A DNA stretch of 59,658 bases, taken from NCBI GenBank assembly GCA_017428155.1, contig JAFRRJ010000019.1, forward strand, positions 1 to 59,658. The letters are read 5' to 3'. Positions 52,877 through 59,658 of the stretch are shown here, in pieces. Each line of letters starts with the position of its first letter. Position 1 is the first letter of the stretch. This DNA is from Clostridiales bacterium. GTDB taxonomy: Bacteria; Bacillota; Clostridia; Saccharofermentanales; Saccharofermentanaceae. The notes under the pieces were generated by a model. That model did no database searches. It was given only the letters and a program-made list of their open reading frames with translations, and was not told where the DNA came from. The translations under genes were made by a program, and so were the position numbers.

Positions 52877-53596
52877 TCAGAGACTGCTTGTGTAGATTGT
52901 GAACTTAGGATGGTAACTGTTGATCGCCGAGTACATCTTCTCGTTCGCATCGTATTCCCAGTTCGTGATAAGAACGACCTTCTCAAGGCCGGTGAATTTA
53001 CTAAGGAAATTCCAGTCAGAAGAAGATGGCAGTGAATCTTTTCCTTTTGCGCATATATCAAGGAATAAGACATTAACGTCCTTCAGAAGATAATTGCCTT
53101 TGGTGTCATATAAAGAACCGATGTCATCATAGGCAACGGCACCGTATATGAGCTTTCCGTTCTCTCCGACGAAGACCTCATTCTTATTCTCGATCTTGCG
53201 GTAGGAGCCGATGTTGATGTTGGGATAACTTGCAAGACAGCACTGGAACTTTCCGCTCTTGTATTTGCAGAAATAGAACCGTTCGCTGTTAGTAAAATAG
53301 GCTGGATTTTTACCGATAAATTCATTGTGGAGCTTTGCGAGCTTAATAAAAGAGTTGTCAGAAGACTTATTCTCCACATTGATCTGCATCATGCCGTTGG
53401 CCGTCTTATATTCAGTGACTGTCACGTCATCCAAAGCCGGAGACAGATACTCGTACCATTCGGGATATGCGCTCTTTAATTGTTTCCTGTATTTATCTTC
53501 GCTGTTGCCGCAGCCTGTAAGGCAAGATATAAAAATGCACATGATCAGGATGGCCGCAATGCTCTTAAAGCAGTATCTGTCTGTTGATCTTTCCAT
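52877..53596 (-). CDS. lipoprotein of unknown function
   Basis: The 239-residue protein has a signal (AAILIMCIFISCLTGC) and a mature part without a recognised domain; it ends with a stretch GLEKVVLITNWEYDAN. It lies upstream of the antiporter in the same operon. Confidence 0.75.
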   Translation of the reverse strand: MERSTDRYCFKSIAAILIMCIFISCLTGCGNSEDKYRKQLKSAYPEWYEYLSPALDDVTVTEYKTANGMMQINVENKSSDNSFIKLAKLHNEFIGKNPAYFTNSERFYFCKYKSGKFQCCLASYPNINIGSYRKIENKNEVFVGENGKLIYGAVAYDDIGSLYDTKGNYLLKDVNVLFLDICAKGKDSLPSSSDWNFLSKFTGLEKVVLITNWEYDANEKMYSAINSYHPKFTIYTSSL

Positions 53597-53712
53597 CGAA
53601 AATACTCTCCGGTCTTATAAGGTATTAAAATGGCGGGTTTATGTCTGATATAATCATTTTACTACAATGTATCATGATAAATAGCTCATGCTATATCAGT
53701 TAAGGAAAGTTT

Positions 53713-54534
53713 ATGCGATTAGGAACATCAAGTCCGCTTAAGCACAGTTCCGCCGCGGAATGGGCGGCAAACCAGACAGCTCTCGGGTGCAGGGCAGTGG
53801 TGTTTCCGTTAAGCTGCAAGAATAAGGAAGAAGAGATCATTGCATATACAGATGAAGCAAGATCTTCGGATCTTCTGATCGCCGAAGTGGGTATCTGGAA
53901 AAATGCGATGGCCAAGGATGAAGATGAACGCGCTTTGCAGCGTGACTACTGCGTAAGTCAGCTTCAGCTTGCAGACAGGATCGGCGCAAGATGTGCTGTT
54001 AATGTTGCAGGAGCAATGGGTCCCAGATGGGACGGACATTATAAGGAAAACTTCTCTGATTCCACAAGAAAACAGATCGTTCAGATGGTACAGGAGATAA
54101 TAGACAGGGCGGAAGTTAAAGATACATACTTCACGCTTGAACCAATGCCGTGGATGGTGCCCACAGGTCCTGAAGATTATGCAAGGCTCATCGAGGAAGT
54201 CGGACGCGACAGGTTCGCTGTTCACATGGATATAATCAACATGACATCTTCACCTGCGAGATATTACGGTGCCGAAGCGTTCATTGACCGCTGTGTCTCT
54301 TTGCTGGGTGACAGGATCCGCAGCTGCCACATAAAGGACATCCATCTGAAAGAGGAATATACTTTCCAGCTCGAAGAGTGTGCTCCGGGTGAAGGCGAAT
54401 ATCCGCTCCGTTATTATGTGGAAAAGATGAATTTCATAGATCCTGATATGCCTGTAATTCTTGAACATCTGAATACTGATGAGGAATATATCCGTTACAT
54501 GGAATATCTTAAGGAGGTGCTTTATGGCATATAA
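53713..54534 (+). CDS. TIM-barrel sugar-phosphate isomerase/epimerase-like protein
   Basis: The 273-residue protein is of the AP endonuclease 2 / xylose isomerase-like TIM-barrel family: RIGARCAVNVAGAMG, TLEPMPWMVPT, VHMDIINM, SCHIKDIHL and PVILEHLNTDEEYI give the acidic and histidine metal ligands. It overlaps the next gene by 11 bases, so the two form an operon. The substrate is unknown; a polyol or sugar-acid pathway is likely. Confidence 0.85.
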   Translation: MRLGTSSPLKHSSAAEWAANQTALGCRAVVFPLSCKNKEEEIIAYTDEARSSDLLIAEVGIWKNAMAKDEDERALQRDYCVSQLQLADRIGARCAVNVAGAMGPRWDGHYKENFSDSTRKQIVQMVQEIIDRAEVKDTYFTLEPMPWMVPTGPEDYARLIEEVGRDRFAVHMDIINMTSSPARYYGAEAFIDRCVSLLGDRIRSCHIKDIHLKEEYTFQLEECAPGEGEYPLRYYVEKMNFIDPDMPVILEHLNTDEEYIRYMEYLKEVLYGI

Positions 54535-55420
54535 CAGGGTCTCTGACGCGAACGAGATCACCGCGCGCTACATGGACAGCATACTTATAAAGGAGCGCCT
54601 GATCGATTCGGTTGTCGCTGACACTTCTGTTGAACTGTTCGGCACAAAGTTCGCAAGCCCTGTCATGACACCGGCATTCTCGCATCTTAAGGAATTCAAC
54701 GGCCGGAGCCTAACCGGTCTCGAAGAATACTCCATAGCTGCAAAAGAGCTTAATATCTTAAACTTCGTCGGCATGATGGAAAATGACATGTTCCCACGCA
54801 TTATAGCAACCGGCGCAAAGACTGTCAGGATCGTTAAGCCGTACGGCGATAATGCAAAAGTGCGTGACCAGATGAAGTTTGCAGAAGATGCCGGCGCTTT
54901 CGGAATCGGAATGGACATCGACCACATCTTCGGAAGCGACGGTCTTGATGTCGTAATAGGCGAGAAGATGGCGGAACAGACTTCCGACATGATACGTTCC
55001 TATATTGAATCCACTTCTTTGCCGTTTTTTATCAAAGGCGTATTAAGCGAGGCCGAAGCAGTTAAATGTGCAGATCTCGGAGCGAAGTGCATAATCGTAA
55101 GCCACCATCACGGAAGGCTCCCTTATGCGGTTCCGCCCATGATGATCCTGCCGTCGATCAGGAAAGCGCTCGAAGGCCGTGATGTGAAGATAATCGTTGA
55201 CTGCGGAATAGCTTCAGGTGCCGATGTTTATAAAAGCCTTGCACTGGGTGCGGACGCAGCTTCTGTCGGCAGATCGATGCTGCCGTCTCTTGAAGAGGGC
55301 GGCGCGGAAGGCGTCTCAAAGTTCATAAAAGGCGTTAATGACGAGCTCCGGTTCATCATGAGCTGCACGGGATTTGCGGGTGTTGATCAGATCGATGATA
55401 GCTGCCTTATAAAGACATAA
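54524..55420 (+). CDS. FMN-dependent alpha-hydroxy-acid oxidoreductase
   Basis: The 298-residue protein has the alpha-hydroxy-acid oxidase/lactate dehydrogenase core: FFIKGVLSEAEA (FMN-binding Lys), IVSHHHGRLPYAV (in place of SNHGGRQLD, catalytic His kept), and VDCGIASGADVYKSLALGADAASVGR (FMN-phosphate loop). I chose ATG 54524 because AAGGAGGTG is just upstream; a longer frame lies within the isomerase gene. It probably oxidises a 2-hydroxy acid related to the isomerase product. Confidence 0.87.
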   Translation: MAYNRVSDANEITARYMDSILIKERLIDSVVADTSVELFGTKFASPVMTPAFSHLKEFNGRSLTGLEEYSIAAKELNILNFVGMMENDMFPRIIATGAKTVRIVKPYGDNAKVRDQMKFAEDAGAFGIGMDIDHIFGSDGLDVVIGEKMAEQTSDMIRSYIESTSLPFFIKGVLSEAEAVKCADLGAKCIIVSHHHGRLPYAVPPMMILPSIRKALEGRDVKIIVDCGIASGADVYKSLALGADAASVGRSMLPSLEEGGAEGVSKFIKGVNDELRFIMSCTGFAGVDQIDDSCLIKT

Positions 55421-55433
55421 ACGGCGCTTATTG

Positions 55434-56051
55434 TTAGATCTTATAAAGCTTCATCATCTCGAGAACTGATGCTTCGGAGTGATCTTCTGAAGTTCTTGTC
55501 TTTGCCTCTTCGAGGAAGTTTACAAAATCGGAATCCTTGCTTATTACGCTTCCTGCTATGGGCGAGCCCTTTTCGCTGAATGCGTAAAACAGACGCATAG
55601 GTCCGCAGTATTCGGAATAAGTGCCGTCATTATAATAGCTTGCGGTATCTTCGATCCTTCCGTCCCTTACGCGGCAATAGAGTTTGTAAATGTATACATC
55701 ATTTCCTTCGGGCACATTCAGGATCTCTCTCGGTTCAAGTGCATTGCTTCCGAGCATTTCAGTAGTGTAGAGCGTGTCATCGATATAGCAAAAGGCGAAG
55801 TAGATGAGATCCGTTTCCGTTCCGAACTGTCCGTGCCATCCCTTTGTCAGAGTTAACGATGGTCCGTCGATAATGAATTTCCCGGGCTTGGCATACGTCG
55901 AGAAGTCTATCGTATAAGACTCTTCCGGCATATCGAAGACCTGGGAATACTCAGATCTCGTCTCATCATCAAGATCATGTGCAGGCTCCATCCTCATCAG
56001 TGTGCCGTCAACAGTAATAAGCGGTGGTGTAAAGTTCTCTTTTCCGTCCAT
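55434..56051 (-). CDS. uncharacterised protein
   Basis: The protein of 205 residues has no signal and no recognised domain. It begins MDGKENFTPPLITVDG; LTKGWHGQFGTETDLIYFAF and DVYIYKLYCRVRDG suggest a beta-rich fold. I chose the start at 56051 because GGGGATC stands six bases upstream; an earlier ATG at 56114 lacks one. It converges on the FMN enzyme gene. Confidence 0.6.
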   Translation of the reverse strand: MDGKENFTPPLITVDGTLMRMEPAHDLDDETRSEYSQVFDMPEESYTIDFSTYAKPGKFIIDGPSLTLTKGWHGQFGTETDLIYFAFCYIDDTLYTTEMLGSNALEPREILNVPEGNDVYIYKLYCRVRDGRIEDTASYYNDGTYSEYCGPMRLFYAFSEKGSPIAGSVISKDSDFVNFLEEAKTRTSEDHSEASVLEMMKLYKI

Positions 56052-56140
56052 AATTGATCCCCGGGTGCCGGCTCTTTTCCAGTATGGGGATATTATATCA
56101 AAGCGGCCGTGCAAAGATTAAGTCACCGTAAAATCCGAAG

Positions 56141-56171
56141 AAAAAAGCCTCTGTAACATTGTTACAGAGGC
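56141..56171 (-). terminator. terminator of the HerA-like gene
   Basis: GCCTCTGTAAC pairs perfectly with GTTACAGAGGC around three bases; on the minus strand it is followed by TTTTTT. Confidence 0.95.
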
Positions 56172-56194
56172 CGGAATATAAGTGTTTTTAAGTA

Positions 56195-57811
56195 TCAGAG
56201 CTGAGGTGTGTCGTTGTGCTGCGTTCTCGGGCTCTTGTTGACATGGATGAACATGTTGTGCAGGAGGTTAACGCTCGTCAGGATGACTTCGCCCTGATTG
56301 AGCTTTCTGACGTGCTTGATCGCATAGTCGTCGAGGTGTGATTCGACTGCACGGATCTCGTCATTGAGCATGAGTCTGTGGATAAGCATCGTGCCGACCT
56401 GACCGAAGAGGATAGGTGATACATCCTTAGGGTTCTGAGTTGTCAGATAGAGGAAGATACCCTTCTTACGGCCTTCTCTTGCAAGGAGTGTGAGACCGCC
56501 GTGGTATTCCTTGTCGGAATATCTGGATTTAGCGTATCTGTGGACCTCATCGATGAAGAAGACGAACGGCTTGATGTCGTCTCTGGACATTACGAAAGTA
56601 CTTACAAGGTCGATGACCATGCCGCCGATACCTTCGGAAGCACCGAGTTGTGAGGTATCGATGTAAAGGCTTTCTTCAGGAAGATGTACGAACTCGTCGA
56701 TGACTTCGAGGAGGTTGTACATGTTCGGGTCATCCGAGAAGAATGACAGGAATCTGGTGTTTGTCATCTGATACTGGATCTTCTGGATGAGTGAAGCGTT
56801 CTGGTTAGCCTTGAGCGTATCGTAACGGTACTTGAAGTTGTAGTTGTTGTCTCTGTCAGGCTCGCAGATGGACTCAGCCTGGATCTGTGAAGGGAGGAGC
56901 TCGATGTCGAATTCGACGTCGTCCTTGCCTACGGAAGCGATGTTCTCCTGAACTTCCTCGATGTCCTCACCGATCTTCTGATAGTAGCCTGTGCTTCCGA
57001 TCTTTCTCATGTAACGGAGGGATGTGATTGCTTCAGAGAGGACTGCGCCCTGTGAGCTGTTCTCAGTCTCGAAAAGCTTCTCCCACTGCTCCATTGATAT
57101 CTTTCCGGGTGATACCGTAGTATCGACACCGAGCGTGAGCTTTGTGATCTCATCGTTATTGAATGCGTTCCTGTATTCGCCCGTAGGGTCGATGATGAGC
57201 GCCTTGCGCTTTGTGGATACGACCTTGTCGAGGATTGCAAGAGCTGTTGTGGACTTACCGCTGTTCGTAGCGCCGATGCACATAAGGTGACGGTTGAAGA
57301 GCGTGCTGGGCTTGAGTGTAACGTCGGCCTCGGATCTGTTGATGAATGTGGCAAAAGCGGGAAGCGGTTCTTCGTTCTCGCCTGTGAACTCAAGGGAGTG
57401 AAGGAACAACTTGTAGATATTGTCTGTTGCGAGATAGACCTTGTCCGTGATACCGAGTGTCTTAAAGCCTGCAAGTCTGAACTTGGTATCTTCGGGCGGT
57501 ATGAGCGCGATAGTATCGATCTGGATCTCCTGATAGTCGTTAGGCTTTGTATCGCCTGATCCGACCTCGAAAACGTTCTTTCTTGAAGCCTTGTTCTCGA
57601 AAACCTCTCCGAGGAAGATTCCGACGGTAGAGTCGATTACGACATAGTAGTTAATGGTATTGGGAAGGTAGGAATTGTTAAATCTGCTTCTGTCAGCCAT
57701 TACGTTGAAGTTGTCGATCTGCGCGGTGCAGTTGCTTCTGTATACCTGCGTAACCTTTCCGATGTAGTATTCTTGAAGATTCAAGCCTTCATAAAGTTGT
57801 TCGATTGTCAT
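56195..57811 (-). CDS. HerA-like DUF87 ATPase
   Basis: The 538-residue protein has a beta-barrel-like N-terminus, Walker A GATNSGKSTT, Walker B FFIDEVHRYAKS, a Thr/Gln motif LTTQNPKDVSP and the HerA-type C-terminus. HerA proteins are hexameric DNA translocases acting with a nuclease (NurA) or, in defence systems, with other effectors. No nuclease partner is next to it. It starts at ATG after CAGGAGG and ends at a strong terminator, so it is monocistronic. Confidence 0.88.
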   Translation of the reverse strand: MTIEQLYEGLNLQEYYIGKVTQVYRSNCTAQIDNFNVMADRSRFNNSYLPNTINYYVVIDSTVGIFLGEVFENKASRKNVFEVGSGDTKPNDYQEIQIDTIALIPPEDTKFRLAGFKTLGITDKVYLATDNIYKLFLHSLEFTGENEEPLPAFATFINRSEADVTLKPSTLFNRHLMCIGATNSGKSTTALAILDKVVSTKRKALIIDPTGEYRNAFNNDEITKLTLGVDTTVSPGKISMEQWEKLFETENSSQGAVLSEAITSLRYMRKIGSTGYYQKIGEDIEEVQENIASVGKDDVEFDIELLPSQIQAESICEPDRDNNYNFKYRYDTLKANQNASLIQKIQYQMTNTRFLSFFSDDPNMYNLLEVIDEFVHLPEESLYIDTSQLGASEGIGGMVIDLVSTFVMSRDDIKPFVFFIDEVHRYAKSRYSDKEYHGGLTLLAREGRKKGIFLYLTTQNPKDVSPILFGQVGTMLIHRLMLNDEIRAVESHLDDYAIKHVRKLNQGEVILTSVNLLHNMFIHVNKSPRTQHNDTPQL

Positions 57812-58073
57812 GTGAAACCTCCTGAGAAGTCTATAAGTTACATCGGGTTCCGAATATGAGACCCATTTAATATTATAAAGTGTCTTGGCATAAAATAGGT
57901 AACTTTTATGTTAAAAAAGTGATTTAAGTACATATATACCCTGAATTGACTGTTTTCGAGATGCCGGATGGGAACCGGCCCAAAAATATTATAATTTATT
58001 ATATTATCGGGCAAACTGTAATTAAGGTGTGGCAAATAAAATGCCTTTATGTTAAGATACTTTTCGCAGGCAA
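57812..58073. other. gap upstream of the tRNA
   Basis: It is A+T-rich. GCCGG/CCGGC forms a hairpin near 57962-57978. A TAAGAT (58053-58058) could be the tRNA -10, without a clear -35. I see no gene. Confidence 0.4.
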
Positions 58074-58164
58074 GGAGAAGTACCCAAGAGGCCGAAGGGG
58101 AGGCTTTGCTAAAGCTTTAGGCCGGGCAACTGGCGCGGGGGTTCGAATCCCCCCTTCTCCGCCA
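58074..58164 (+). tRNA. tRNA-Ser(GCU)
   Basis: Acceptor stem GGAGAAG pairs with CTTCTCC, followed by G and an encoded CCA. The anticodon stem AGGCT/AGCTT holds loop TTGCTAA with anticodon GCT. A long variable arm (AGGCCGGGCAACTGGC region) is present, and the T arm is GGGGG-TTCGAAT-CCCCC. Total 91 bases, a class II tRNA reading AGC/AGU. Confidence 0.97.
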
Positions 58165-58238
58165 AAAACGTAATGGGCGTCGTAAAAAGTCAATAAATAC
58201 AAGGGTTTGCGAGGTAACCTACAGTTCTGAGGAACGCT

Positions 58239-58260
58239 ACTTACCACTAACTTACCACTA
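58239..58260. repeat. tandem 11-bp repeat after the tRNA (integrase arm-like)
   Basis: ACTTACCACTA is repeated twice without a gap, 75 bases after the tRNA-Ser 3' end. Tandem short repeats next to a tRNA 3' end are typical arm-type sites of tyrosine recombinases. No integrase gene is within the window. Confidence 0.6.
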
Positions 58261-58293
58261 TTTACGACAAGACTGGAAGATGTGCCCAAAGAT

Positions 58294-58326
58294 CAACGAC
58301 CGGATGAAAGTCCGGTCGTTGTTTTT
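58294..58326 (+). terminator. terminator after tRNA-Ser
   Basis: CAACGACCGGA pairs perfectly with TCCGGTCGTTG around six bases and is followed by TTTTTC. The stretch 58327-58467 contains no gene, only a TCAGGGA/TCCCTGA hairpin near 58445. Confidence 0.92.
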
Positions 58327-58467
58327 CTTGAAGCAGGTATTCCTGCTATTCTGTCATAAGAAGGTGTTTGAATTTTGGTTTTGCTCCGTGGATAACGGAG
58401 CAGCAAGCAACGCGTTTAGTGTACACAAACACAGAGAAAGCTTATCAGGGATGTCCCTGAGACCCAT

Positions 58468-58495
58468 TTAAAAGCCCGAGATTGCTCTCGGGCTT
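58468..58495 (-). terminator. terminator of the right-end minus-strand genes
   Basis: AAGCCCGAGA (58472-58481) pairs with TCTCGGGCTT (58486-58495); read on the minus strand it is followed by TTTTAAAT. It lies 23 bases after the stop of the gene at 58518. Confidence 0.85.
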
Positions 58496-58517
58496 GGATT
58501 AGATAATTCTGGATTAT

Positions 58518-58973
58518 CTACTCTACATTAATGCTTGCATTTTCTTTTAGAAATTGCCGAAGCCGATTATCAGCTTGCTTAAAACTGAATACACCGTCTC
58601 TGGCTAAAGAATAGTTTTCGCTGATCCATTCAAAATCAGACCATTCAGGCTCCAGTGAATAAAGCATACTCAGATAATCACCTATTTGATTCAGAGTAAG
58701 CGTCTGATTCAACAAGTTAGAATAGAAATAATTAACTATTCTGGTCTCAACTGAATCTTTGTTAATCTCAGTGCTTTCGATATGCGATAAATAAAGTATC
58801 CGTTTCAGAGCGTTTCTGTTTTGAATTTCGTTATACAGTTCAAGTATTAGCTCACTAACTTCTTCATCTGATTCGACGCAGTCACGAATATAACCGACAA
58901 GCTCTTCATCTAACCCTATACTTGTCATCAACCAATAATAGTATTTATCTTCCGCTGTAAGGTCCAACAACAT
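58518..58973 (-). CDS. small acidic helical protein, possible immunity protein
   Basis: The 151-residue protein is acidic and predicted mainly helical (DEELVGYIRDCVESDEEVSELILELYNEI) with no signal. Size and setting next to a DUF4279 gene recall immunity proteins of polymorphic toxin systems, but I recognise no family. Base composition is visibly more A+T-rich than in genes left of the tRNA. No strong ribosome site was seen. Confidence 0.6.
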   Translation of the reverse strand: MLLDLTAEDKYYYWLMTSIGLDEELVGYIRDCVESDEEVSELILELYNEIQNRNALKRILYLSHIESTEINKDSVETRIVNYFYSNLLNQTLTLNQIGDYLSMLYSLEPEWSDFEWISENYSLARDGVFSFKQADNRLRQFLKENASINVE

Positions 58974-59016
58974 AATAACTTTTCCCGGTCATCTATACTG
59001 TTTATTTTATGTTCCA

Positions 59017-59448
59017 TCATATATTATCTATGTACCAATCAATATCCAATTCAGCCCTGACTTTCGAGCAAAAGTCGATTACTTTCATCGAAGGTGATAT
59101 ACAAGGTTTTTCATGCTCACAACAAATGCTAGGTACAACTTCCAAAGTAAAAGTCACTTCATAACGTTCACGTATCTCATTAAGCAGATCGATCTTCGGA
59201 ATCAGTGGTTCTATAGTTTTTTCCATCTGATTGCTGATGATCACGTCATATTCTTCGCAACGACATCCATCCCAGCAAGAACATGAATACTTATATCCTG
59301 TATCGACCTTCAGGTCGTTTTTCAGATAATATCTGGGTTCGCCGGATCGAAATGATTTTACCGGCTGAATGCCAAGTATTGATGTGATCTCATCAGGATC
59401 AAACTCCCCTGTGATAGAGAAATATGTATAGCATGTTGTTTTCTTCAT
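59017..59448 (-). CDS. DUF4279-like protein
   Basis: The 143-residue protein opens CYTYFSITGEFDPDEITSILGIQPVKSFRSGEP, the typical start of DUF4279 proteins, which are often found among toxin-immunity gene arrays. It has seven cysteines, an unusual number (CSCWDGCRC, CCEHEKPC). It lies 43 bases ahead of the previous gene on the same strand, in a probable operon. Role inferred only. Confidence 0.75.
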   Translation of the reverse strand: MKKTTCYTYFSITGEFDPDEITSILGIQPVKSFRSGEPRYYLKNDLKVDTGYKYSCSCWDGCRCEEYDVIISNQMEKTIEPLIPKIDLLNEIRERYEVTFTLEVVPSICCEHEKPCISPSMKVIDFCSKVRAELDIDWYIDNI

Positions 59449-59495
59449 TATTATTCTTTTCCCGTTTATATTCCTATTGATTTAATCGACTATCA

Positions 59496-59658
59496 TCAGC
59501 TGTTAAGTGCATCTATAAGTGCTTCGAGTTGTTCCTGGCCGTCAAGACCTAATACCGAAGCTGAATCAACATAATCATCGTCGGTAGCGATAACCTGAAA
59601 GAACGGTTGAACGGTTAACCCTTTTACAATGTATTCGTAAATTGTCTTCAGATCACGG
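59496..59658 (-). CDS. partial ORF cut by the window end
   Basis: An open frame runs from the window edge to TGA at 59496-59498. The 53 visible residues include LKTIYEYIVKGLTVQPFFQVIATDDD and LGLDGQEQLEALIDALNS at the C-terminus. It reads in the same direction as the DUF4279 gene, 47 bases upstream of it. No family recognised from the fragment. Confidence 0.6.
   Translation of the reverse strand, partial: RDLKTIYEYIVKGLTVQPFFQVIATDDDYVDSASVLGLDGQEQLEALIDALNS

Noticed and set aside
57007..57474. 155-codon minus-strand frame inside the HerA-like gene
   Set aside because: It lies in another frame of a gene with clear Walker motifs and is Ser/Arg-rich, typical of a shadow frame.
58047..58289. 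open frames on both strands across the tRNA
   Set aside because: They run through the tRNA-Ser gene and its antisense; typical spurious calls.

Overview
The window looks like part of the chromosome of an anaerobic, Gram-positive member of the Clostridia (Bacillota), perhaps a gut or rumen bacterium. The support is an agr-type peptide quorum-sensing locus, a CIRCE heat-shock operator, [FeFe]-hydrogenase maturases, many lipoproteins, strong AGGAGG-type ribosome binding sites and a mid-40s G+C impression judged by eye. I cannot name the genus.

Layout. 1-2500: a 52-bp tandem repeat array behind a membrane EAL phosphodiesterase whose tail is itself repetitive. 2699-3730: HIT protein and flavin reductase. 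3860-6757: a complete agr locus (LytTR regulator, sensor kinase, AgrB, and a 50-residue AgrD). 7131-9125: small ABC exporter. 9184-15558: racemase, AraC regulator, metallo-hydrolase, methyltransferase, then a MarR-headed redox group and a TetR regulator. 15727-20905: M13 peptidase lipoprotein with an FtsX/LolD-type ABC pair behind 11-bp-phased direct repeats. 21066-28154: S41-like membrane protein, two paralogous transglutaminase lipoproteins, acetyltransferase, Ntn-hydrolase, NnrE. 28268-33841: DUF protein and a group of zinc-ribbon proteins. 34082-36831: CHAP/NlpC-like protein, YwaF-like protein and two paralogous lipoproteins. 37171-37798: CIRCE-controlled Hsp20, followed by a repeat-rich gap. 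39320-41624: hydE and hydF behind a short coupled ORF. 41632-46843: membrane protein, XRE regulator, and a large hybrid histidine kinase behind a leader terminator.

47524-51514 is the most unusual part. It is a tightly coupled four-gene operon: a zinc-ribbon protein with a degenerate kinase-like domain, two von Willebrand A (vWA)-like proteins with matching MIDAS motifs, and a divergent adenylosuccinate-synthetase homologue. The gene set recalls TerY-P type vWA/kinase modules, but with a PurA-like enzyme attached. It ends in three copies of a 29-bp palindromic repeat, and the stop codon lies inside the first copy.

51606-57811 is mostly ordinary: antiporter, lipoprotein, TIM-barrel isomerase, FMN oxidoreductase, unknown protein, HerA-like ATPase. 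At 58074 there is a tRNA-Ser(GCU) followed by a tandem 11-bp repeat like an integrase arm site. Beyond it lie more A+T-rich, immunity-like small genes, which suggests the edge of an integrated element.
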